Part shown: positions 42,937-49,064 of the stretch, in pieces
Layout of the letters: each line of letters opens with the position of its first letter
Position numbering within the stretch: position 1 is the first letter of the stretch
Source of the DNA: Gemmatimonadota bacterium
GTDB taxonomy: Bacteria > Gemmatimonadota > Gemmatimonadetes > Longimicrobiales > Gaopeijiaceae
DNA: 49,064 nucleotides
Direction: 5' to 3'
Assembly: GCA_028874905.1 (NCBI GenBank)
Contig: JAPPGZ010000034.1
Location: 1-49,064, forward strand
Notes under the pieces: generated by a model
The model's database searches: none
What the model saw: the letters and a program-made list of their open reading frames with translations, nothing else
What the model was told of the DNA's origin: nothing
Program-made: the position numbers and the translations under genes

Positions 42937-45327
42937 TCAGCTCACCGGCCTCCTCCCGGCGCCGATCGTATACTCCGGCGGCTCCACCCCCAGCAGGTGC
43001 CGCACGAAGTAGTCCCACCGCCGCCTCATCATGTAGGGTTCGCTGCTGAAGCCGTGGCCCCGGTTTGGCAGCATGATCAGGTCGAAGTCCTTGTCCGCGG
43101 CGATCAGCGCGTCCACCACCAGCAGCGTGTTGTAAAGCGGCACGTTGGTGTCCATGGTTCCATGCGCCAGCAGCAGCTTGCCCTGCAGGTTCTCCGCCAC
43201 GAGCTGGTTGGCCTGGTTGTCGTAGTTGGTGGTCCCGTCAGGGTAGGTCTCCAGCAGCCCCTGCCACTTTTCGCCCCAGTCGTCCTCGTAGTTGCGGTTG
43301 TCGTGATTGCCCGCCTGCGAGACCGCGACCTTGTAGAAGTCCGGATAGCGCAGGATCCCCGCGGTGCTCGCGAACCCCCCGCCCGAGTGCCCCCAGATCC
43401 CGACCCGGTCCAGGTCCATCCACGAATGCCGCTCCCCGAGCTGCTGCACCATGGCGACCTGATCGGGCAGGCCGTTGTCGCCCATGTTGCCGTAGTACGC
43501 GTCATGGAACGCCTTGGAGCGCCCGGGCGTCCCCATGGCGTCCACTTCCACCACGATGAACCCGAGTTCGGCCAGCGCCTGCTTGTCGCCCCGCGACGCC
43601 CGGAACGAGCGCGACCCCACGCTCCCCGACTGCGGCCCCGGATACAGGTAGTTGACGACCGGATACGACCGCGCCGGATCGAAGTAGGTGGGCTTGTACA
43701 TGAGGCCGTGGAGATCCGTCTCCCCGTCCCGCGCCTTGACGGTGAACGGTTCGGGCGGTTGCCAGCCGGAGGAGAGGAGGGCGGAGATGTCCGCGCGTTC
43801 CAACTCGGTCACGACGTTTCCGTCCATGTCCCGGACGACCGTCACCGGGGGGATGACCGGCGTAGAATAGCTGTCGACGAAATACGCGCCGGAGGGCGAC
43901 AGCGACACGGTGTGGTTCGCGCTGTCGGGGGTGAGCAGGGTCAGTCCCGTGCCGTCCATGCCGATACGGTAGAGGTACTGGAAGTAGGGGTCGCCGGGTT
44001 CGCGCCCGGTGCCGGTGAAATGGAGCGTGCGGGCCTCCTCGTCCACGCGCAGCAGCTGGCGAACGTTCCAGTCGCCGGTCGTAATCCGGCCGAGCAGCTC
44101 GCCGGTCGCCAGGTCGTAGCGGTAGAGATGACCCCAGTTGTGCCGCTTCGAGAACCAGATCACCTCGTTCGACGCCTTGAGCACGCGCCAGTTCGCCCTG
44201 CCTGAACCCGACTCGAAGAATGTCTCCTCGGTCTCGTCCAGGACGTCCCGCACCTCGCCCGTATGCGGTTCGGCGACGCGCAGTTGTGCGTGCTTGTGGT
44301 CGCGTGAATTCGAGAGGAAGGCGAGCTGCGATCCGTCGGCGCTCCACTCCACGTCGAGGAACACCCCGCCGGGGCCGGCTACGTGGTCAGTGGTCGACGA
44401 GCGGTGCGGGTCGGGGGGCATCTGCAGGCGGACCACGCGGTGGGGCCGGCCGGCGGCTGGTTCGCCCACATGGATCACGACCCGGCTGATCCGGAAGATC
44501 AGGCTGTCGCCCGGCAGCGGGTACTTCCACGACTCGAGTTCGGGGTGGCCGACGTTCGTGGTGGCCATGTGCATCATGCCCACGCCGCGGGCGTCGTGCC
44601 GGAAGGTGGCGATCATGTCCGAGCGCGGTGACCAGAGCAGTACCGGTGAATCGCGCTTGACCCAGCCCGCGTTGTTGGTCGCATAGCCGAAGTCCTCGAC
44701 TCCGTCGGTGGTGAGCGCGGTCTCGGTGCCCGTGTCCAGGTCGCGCAGCCAGAGGTTGTGGTCGCGTATGAACGCGGCCTTCGTGCCGTCGGGGGAGGGG
44801 ATCGCGTCAGGGTTGCGGTCCGGCGCGGGCGCGGCGGGGGCGCACGTGTATGCGCGGAGGTCGCAGCGGAGGTGGGTGTCATCTCCCCGGGGCGCCCGTC
44901 CGCCCGCTTCGGTGGGACTACCACCCACTCGCGCGGTGAGGGCGTCGCCGGACGGGCTCAGCTCGAAGGTGCGGAAGGGGAGTTCCAGGGGCCCGACCTC
45001 GCGGCCGGTCGCAGCGCGGATGGCCGCGGCCAGACGCTCGTGGTCGAAAGCGCGGACGCGGGTGCCCGCGGCGGGATCGACGAGGATGAACTCGGCGCCA
45101 CCGGGTGTGGTGTTCCGGTACCAGAACCGGTCGCCGGGAAGCCAGTTGGGCTGGACGGACGCGCCGAAGACGAGCCCCCCGGTCCCGCCGGCGAGGAACG
45201 ACTCGGCGCGCGTGTAGTCCTCTGCCGCGACGGTCACGGGTGGCTGCTGGGCGGGGAGGGGGGCGGGCGGCAGCAGCGACGCCGCAGCGACGGTGAGTGC
45301 CGGGAGCACGGGGAGGCGGTGTTTCAT
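42937..45327 (-). CDS. Secreted S9 prolyl oligopeptidase-family protein, DPP-IV-like
   Basis: Protein of 796 residues. Signal peptide ends PAPLPAQ near residue 27. Residues about 50-520 form the DPP-IV beta-propeller (AIPSPDGTKAAFIRDHNLWL, GVEDFGYATNNAGWVKRDSP and the wrapping WSADGSQLAFLSNSRDHKHA). The C-terminal alpha/beta-hydrolase carries the triad: Ser near 658 in GIWGHSGGGFAS, Asp near 736 in HGTMDTNVP, His near 768 in NRGHGF. The phrase YPGPQSGSVGSRSFRASRGD and QVAMVQQLGERHSWMD are typical of bacterial DPP-IV homologues. It cleaves dipeptides, commonly X-Pro or X-Ala, from peptide N-termini in the periplasm or outside. It fits a peptide-scavenging role beside the outer-membrane uptake genes. 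The exact specificity is not settled. Confidence 0.9.
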   Translation of the reverse strand: MKHRLPVLPALTVAAASLLPPAPLPAQQPPVTVAAEDYTRAESFLAGGTGGLVFGASVQPNWLPGDRFWYRNTTPGGAEFILVDPAAGTRVRAFDHERLAAAIRAATGREVGPLELPFRTFELSPSGDALTARVGGSPTEAGGRAPRGDDTHLRCDLRAYTCAPAAPAPDRNPDAIPSPDGTKAAFIRDHNLWLRDLDTGTETALTTDGVEDFGYATNNAGWVKRDSPVLLWSPRSDMIATFRHDARGVGMMHMATTNVGHPELESWKYPLPGDSLIFRISRVVIHVGEPAAGRPHRVVRLQMPPDPHRSSTTDHVAGPGGVFLDVEWSADGSQLAFLSNSRDHKHAQLRVAEPHTGEVRDVLDETEETFFESGSGRANWRVLKASNEVIWFSKRHNWGHLYRYDLATGELLGRITTGDWNVRQLLRVDEEARTLHFTGTGREPGDPYFQYLYRIGMDGTGLTLLTPDSANHTVSLSPSGAYFVDSYSTPVIPPVTVVRDMDGNVVTELERADISALLSSGWQPPEPFTVKARDGETDLHGLMYKPTYFDPARSYPVVNYLYPGPQSGSVGSRSFRASRGDKQALAELGFIVVEVDAMGTPGRSKAFHDAYYGNMGDNGLPDQVAMVQQLGERHSWMDLDRVGIWGHSGGGFASTAGILRYPDFYKVAVSQAGNHDNRNYEDDWGEKWQGLLETYPDGTTNYDNQANQLVAENLQGKLLLAHGTMDTNVPLYNTLLVVDALIAADKDFDLIMLPNRGHGFSSEPYMMRRRWDYFVRHLLGVEPPEYTIGAGRRPVS

Positions 45328-45413
45328 GGTCAGCTCGTGGGGGCAGGGGTGAGCAGGAACCGACGAAACGGTATCCCGACGGATGGCGGCAGGGCAATAT
45401 CGGCCAGGGATCG

Positions 45414-45443
45414 TTGACCTTGGTCATGGGGTTGGTCTATCCT
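45414..45443 (+). promoter_or_regulatory. Candidate promoter of the trans-sulfuration enzyme gene
   Basis: TTGACC at 45414-45419 and TATCCT at 45438-45443 are 18 bases apart. The -35 matches five of six and the -10 four of six consensus bases. It lies about 80 bases before the GTG at 45525 in the divergent gap to the DPP-IV-like gene. Confidence 0.45.
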
Positions 45444-45524
45444 CATCACCGGGATCCATTCGTCCACATGACTCACTGCGTGATACTTCCGGTGTCGCAG
45501 GGGCTACCGGGGGAGCAACGGAGA

Positions 45525-46724
45525 GTGAAGCCACCCACCACGCGCCTCCGTACCGTCGCCGTCCACGCGGGTGAGTCCCCCGACCCGGCCACCGGGGCGT
45601 CGGCGCCCAACCTGGTCATGTCCTCGACCTTCGTCACCCGGGACGCCACCGGTTTCTCGGCCCACGACCTGGACGACGAGTCCGGCTTCCTGTACACGCG
45701 CTGGTCGAACCCGACCGTGGCGCAGCTCGAGGCCAAGCTGTGCGCGCTGGAGGGTGCCGAGGCCGGCCTCTGCTTCGGATCCGGGATGGCCGCGGCGACG
45801 GGGTTGCTGCTATCGCTGCTGGGGAGCGGCGACCACGTCGTCATGTCCGACACGAACTATGCGGGGGTGGCGGAGCTTGGGCGCGATACCCTGCCGCGGA
45901 TGGGGATCCGCGTCTCGTTCGTGGACACCTCGGACCCGCGCAATGTGGAAGCCGCGATCCGGCCCGAAACCGGGCTGATCTGGCTGGAGACCCCCGCCAA
46001 CCCAATCGTCCGCCTGACGGACCTGCGCGAGGTGGCGGCCATTGCCTCCGGGCATCCCCGGGTCCGGGTAGCCGTCGATTCCACCTTTGCCACGCCGGTG
46101 GCGACCCGTCCGCTGGAGCTGGGGGTCGACTATGTCATGCACTCCCTCACCAAGTACATCGGCGGCCATGGCGACGCGGTGGGAGGGGCGGTACTGGGAT
46201 CCAGTGCGGACATCGCTGCCCTGCGCCTGGAGGCGGGAATCCACTACGGGGGCGTGCTCTCGCCCTTCAACGCCTGGCTGATCATGCGCGGCGCGGCTAC
46301 CCTGCCGGTCCGCATGCGGGCCCACGAGGAGAACGCACTGGCCGTGGCCCGGTTCCTGGAGTCCCATCCGCGAGTGAGGCGGGTCATCTACCCCGGCCTG
46401 GAGTCCCACCCCCAGCACGAACTCGCCGGCCGCCAGATGGACAACTTCTCCGGCATGCTGACTTTCCAGGCCGGCGATGGTCCGCGACTGGCCGAGCGGA
46501 TGGCTCGCCAGTTGCGCGTGATCCACTACGCGGTCTCGCTCGGGCATCACCGGAGCCTCGTCTTCTGGATGGACACGCCGTCGCTGATGGAAACGTCGTT
46601 CCGGCTCGGGGGCGCGCAGCTGGAAAGTTATCGGGCCTACGCCGGCGACGGGATCTTCCGCATGTCCGTGGGGCTGGAGGACCCGGACGATCTCTGCGAA
46701 GATCTCGGGCGGGTGCTGGGGTAG
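45525..46724 (+). CDS. Cystathionine gamma-synthase / methionine gamma-lyase family PLP enzyme
   Basis: Protein of 399 residues from GTG 45525, preceded by GGGGGAG; upstream ATG 45426 would add 33 residues with no homology. Cys/Met metabolism PLP family: N-terminal RLRTVAVHAGESPDPATGAS, Y/R phosphate-binding FLYTRWSNPTVAQLEA, FGSGMAAATG, LIWLETPANP, VAVDSTFATPVATRPLELG, and the Schiff-base lysine near 210 in HSLTKYIGGHGDAVGG. It could make cystathionine from O-acyl-homoserine, act as O-acetylhomoserine sulfhydrylase-like enzyme, or degrade methionine; motifs alone do not separate these. No neighbouring sulfur gene is present. A stretch of 162 bases with no recognised element follows before the last gene. 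Confidence 0.88.
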   Translation: MKPPTTRLRTVAVHAGESPDPATGASAPNLVMSSTFVTRDATGFSAHDLDDESGFLYTRWSNPTVAQLEAKLCALEGAEAGLCFGSGMAAATGLLLSLLGSGDHVVMSDTNYAGVAELGRDTLPRMGIRVSFVDTSDPRNVEAAIRPETGLIWLETPANPIVRLTDLREVAAIASGHPRVRVAVDSTFATPVATRPLELGVDYVMHSLTKYIGGHGDAVGGAVLGSSADIAALRLEAGIHYGGVLSPFNAWLIMRGAATLPVRMRAHEENALAVARFLESHPRVRRVIYPGLESHPQHELAGRQMDNFSGMLTFQAGDGPRLAERMARQLRVIHYAVSLGHHRSLVFWMDTPSLMETSFRLGGAQLESYRAYAGDGIFRMSVGLEDPDDLCEDLGRVLG

Positions 46725-46886
46725 CGGGCGTCACGCGCCGACTGTGACCGGGAAGCGACGCGGAGCCGGAATCTTCCACGGGCTCCCGGACCGCCGGACC
46801 TGTTCGCGGGCGGAAGTCAACCCCATAATTCCAGTCTGCCGACAAGTCAGCATCCCTGCACGCAAGCATGTGAAAGGACTCACAAA

Positions 46887-49064
46887 GTGATAACTCGCTA
46901 CCACCACCGACTTCCCGCCGCAGCGGCACTGTGCCTTGCGGTCGGCTCCGCCCTGACGTACGCCCTCGTGACCGCCCGGCCCGTTGCGGCGCAGCAGTTC
47001 GGGGGCGTGGCCGCCGTAGCGGACGGGCAGGTGCTCGTCGGAGAGCCCGGCAACCAGACGCTTCCCGGCATCGTGTACGTGTACGCTCCTACCGGCGACG
47101 GCTGGGGCGAGGCCGGCCGGCTGACCGTATCGGCCATCGATGCGCCGCCCGACGGGTTCGGGCGCTCGCTGGACGCGGACGGCTCCACGGCCGTCATCGG
47201 CGCCTCCGGATGGGACGGTGGGCGTGGCGCGGCGATGATCTACCGACGGGGCGAGGGGGGCGAGTGGTCGGAAGTCGCGCGGCTGTCGCCGGAAGGACTC
47301 GGCGACGACGCCCGCTTCGGGTCGGCGGTGGCCATCGACGGGGGCCTCATCCTCGTGGCCGCGCCCGGAGCCAACGAGGGGGCCGGTGCGGTTCACGTGT
47401 TTACCGGGAGCGGTGCCGACTGGGTGCTCACGGCCGAGGTGCTGCCCCTGGAAGGGGCCGGGCAGGGGTTCGGGACGGGTTTGGCGTTCGACGGCGGCGC
47501 CACGCTGGTGACCACGGCGGCGAGCCGCGACGCGCCGGCAGAGGTCTACGGATTAACCGTGGACCGGGTGTCCGGGATGGCGGGGCCCGTAGGCAGGCTC
47601 GATCCCGCTACGGAGCTCGGCGAACGAAACGGCTTCGGGGCCGCGCTGGCGGTGCGGGGGTTGGTCGGCCTGGTGGGCGCGCCCGGGGCTGCGAGCGGTG
47701 CGGGGGCCGTGGTCACGTTCGGCCTCGACGCGGAAACGGGCGCGTGGGTGCCGGGCGGAGTGCTGCGGCCGTTCTACAGCTCCGGCCGGGACCAGTTCGG
47801 ATCCGCGCTGGGCTTCGACGGCGACCAGCTGTGGGTCGGCGCCCCTGGGGCGAACACCCGGAGGGGCGCGATATACCGCTTCGACCACGACAGAGCGTCC
47901 GGTTGGGGCGGGGTGACCCTGGCCGCGAGGGACGACCTCACCGACAACGCCTCGTTCGGCAGCTCGGTGGCCGTGGCCGGCGACGTCGCGGTGGTAGGTG
48001 CCGGGGGCATCGACAGCCGGGCCGGCGGGGCGGTCATCATGGCCCGTGGGGCCGGTGGGATGTGGGCTGGCGGAGAGCTGTTGATCGGCGACCACCGGGG
48101 ACTCCCGGCCATCGTCGGCCTGGAGGACGAGATCCCCTGCCTGGAGGGAGATGCGGCGGGCTACGAATGCGACAACGTCAACATCATCTCCTTCCTTCCG
48201 ATCAAGGAGATGTCCGGCGGACGCGGGGCCCGGCTCAACGACCTCTGGGGCTGGACCGACCCGGAGACGGGCCGCGAGATCGCGATCGTCGGACGCACCG
48301 ACGGTACGGCCTTCGTCGACCTCACCGACCCGTACAATCCGGTGATGCTCGGCGACCTCCCCAAGACGCCCGGCTCGTTCAGCAGCGTGTGGCGCGACAT
48401 GAAGGTCCACCGGGACCACACCTACATCGTGGCGGACGGGGCGGGCCAGCACGGAGTCCAGGTGTTCGACCTGCGCCGCCTGCGCGACGTGAGCGGCGAG
48501 CCGGTGACCTTCGAGCCCGACTTCCTGTACGACGGCATCGCCAGCGCCCACAACATCGTGCTCAACGAGGCGACCGGATTCGCGTACGTGGTGGGAAGCA
48601 GCGGGGGCGGCGAGACCTGCGGCGGCGGCCTGCACATGCTGGACCTGAGCGAGCCGTCGGAGCCCACCTTCGCGGGGTGCTTCTTCGATGGCCAGACGGG
48701 ACGGCGTGGAACGGGCTATTCCCACGACGCGCAGTGCGTGATCTACCACGGCCCCGACGAGGACTACCAGGGGCAAGAGATCTGCCTGGGCTCCAACGAG
48801 ACGGCGCTCAGCATCAGCGACGTGACGGACAAGGACAATCCCGTCATGGTTTCCATGGCGGACTACCCCGCGGTCGCCTACGCGCACCAGGGATGGTTGA
48901 CCGAGGACCACCGCTTCTTCTACATGAACGACGAAGGCGATGAGCCGCAGGGGCTGGTCGAGGGCACGCGCACGCTCATCTGGGACGTCGAGGACCTGGA
49001 CGAACCGGTCCTCGCGGCCGAGTACATCGCCGAGACGCCGGACACCGACCACAACCTCTACATC
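46887..49064 (+). CDS. Secreted FG-GAP plus choice-of-anchor-B beta-propeller protein (partial)
   Basis: At least 726 residues, open to the window end. GTG 46887 has AAAGGA eight bases upstream. A signal peptide ends TARPVAAQQ near residue 35. Up to about 410 there are roughly six FG-GAP-like blades repeating a GFGRSLDADGSTAVIGASG-type pattern (DARFGSAVAIDGGLILVAAP, NGFGAALAVRGLVGLVGAPG, DQFGSALGFDGDQLWVGAPG). From about 425 begins the choice-of-anchor-B domain: LNDLWGWTDPETGREIAIVG, RTDGTAFVDLTDPYNPVMLG, DMKVHRDHTYIVADGAGQHG and SHDAQCVIYHGPDE, ending in a second LVIM-type propeller section with HQGWLTEDHRFFYMND. Surface-attached, non-enzymatic or ligand-binding role is likely. The C-terminus, with any sorting anchor, is outside the window. 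Confidence 0.85.
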   Translation, partial: MITRYHHRLPAAAALCLAVGSALTYALVTARPVAAQQFGGVAAVADGQVLVGEPGNQTLPGIVYVYAPTGDGWGEAGRLTVSAIDAPPDGFGRSLDADGSTAVIGASGWDGGRGAAMIYRRGEGGEWSEVARLSPEGLGDDARFGSAVAIDGGLILVAAPGANEGAGAVHVFTGSGADWVLTAEVLPLEGAGQGFGTGLAFDGGATLVTTAASRDAPAEVYGLTVDRVSGMAGPVGRLDPATELGERNGFGAALAVRGLVGLVGAPGAASGAGAVVTFGLDAETGAWVPGGVLRPFYSSGRDQFGSALGFDGDQLWVGAPGANTRRGAIYRFDHDRASGWGGVTLAARDDLTDNASFGSSVAVAGDVAVVGAGGIDSRAGGAVIMARGAGGMWAGGELLIGDHRGLPAIVGLEDEIPCLEGDAAGYECDNVNIISFLPIKEMSGGRGARLNDLWGWTDPETGREIAIVGRTDGTAFVDLTDPYNPVMLGDLPKTPGSFSSVWRDMKVHRDHTYIVADGAGQHGVQVFDLRRLRDVSGEPVTFEPDFLYDGIASAHNIVLNEATGFAYVVGSSGGGETCGGGLHMLDLSEPSEPTFAGCFFDGQTGRRGTGYSHDAQCVIYHGPDEDYQGQEICLGSNETALSISDVTDKDNPVMVSMADYPAVAYAHQGWLTEDHRFFYMNDEGDEPQGLVEGTRTLIWDVEDLDEPVLAAEYIAETPDTDHNLYI

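Noticed and set aside
46931..48943. A 670-codon plus-strand frame over the last gene
   Set aside because: The peptide is Arg/Gly-rich low complexity, while the frame from GTG 46887 gives a signal peptide, FG-GAP blades and the choice-of-anchor-B domain.
1..49064. tRNA genes, CRISPR array, insertion sequence, phage or plasmid genes
   Set aside because: Intergenic gaps are short and none shows cloverleaf sequence, regularly spaced repeats, terminal inverted repeats or transposase, integrase or phage proteins.

Overview
The window is GC-rich bacterial chromosome, roughly two thirds G+C by eye, and densely coded on both strands. No rRNA, tRNA, CRISPR array, insertion sequence or phage gene is visible. 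The gene repertoire includes a SusC/SusD pair, a DUF1587/1592/1588/1585 cytochrome-like protein next to a DUF1552 protein, a GWxTD-domain protein, a choice-of-anchor-B/FG-GAP protein, a secreted DPP-IV-type S9 peptidase and several outer-membrane proteins. This mix, with many GTG/TTG starts, points to a Gram-negative bacterium of the Gemmatimonadota type, with Acidobacteriota or a relative as alternatives. That placement is inferred from gene content only.

Layout. 0.1-4.6 kb: a TesA-like GDSL lipoprotein and an SRPBCC membrane protein run leftward. A LolD/YbbA-type ATPase and a YbbP-type 10-TM permease run divergently from them, which is the tesA-ybbA-ybbP neighbourhood known from E. coli. 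4.7-6.6 kb: a secreted repeat-like protein and a class I aminotransferase. 6.65-9.5 kb: an orphan protein with a sigma-70 region-4-like HTH behind an almost consensus promoter, then an MFS transporter. 9.5-13.9 kb: a compact leftward operon of threonine-dehydratase-like enzyme, osmoprotectant-type ABC ATPase, binding-protein/permease fusion and YkvI-like transporter. 14-20.3 kb: a TonB-dependent receptor, then argR, argG and argH; an ARG-box-like operator sits on a good promoter between argR and argG. 20.3-24.9 kb: a DAHP synthase divergent from rpiA-rpe-(SRPBCC/TIGR01777 epimerase)-pdxH, linking pentose phosphates, erythrose-4-phosphate use and PLP supply.

25-28.2 kb: a single protein of about 1060 residues joining an APH-type kinase, an M23 metallopeptidase domain and a class III aminotransferase/phospho-lyase domain. 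This is the most unusual gene in the window. 28.3-34.3 kb: a translationally linked trio of a multi-DUF diheme-type protein, a Tat-exported DUF1552 protein and a secreted 12-repeat ankyrin protein. 34.6-40.1 kb: SusC, SusD and a small lipoprotein. 40.1-45.3 kb, leftward: GWxTD protein, exported beta-rich protein and DPP-IV-like peptidase. 45.5-49.06 kb: a trans-sulfuration PLP enzyme and a secreted beta-propeller protein cut by the window end.

The overall picture is a heterotroph living on peptides and organic solutes, with a large cell-envelope and outer-membrane uptake apparatus. Arginine, aromatic and sulfur amino-acid genes are interspersed, and PLP enzymes recur (aminotransferase, dehydratase, fusion protein, cystathionine-synthase-like enzyme and pdxH). 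The features most worth following up are the kinase/M23/phospho-lyase fusion, the sigma-like orphan regulator with its promoter-operator, the atypical binding-protein-first ABC fusion operon, the ARG-box promoter, and a small dispersed repeat that supplies the stop codons of two unrelated genes.
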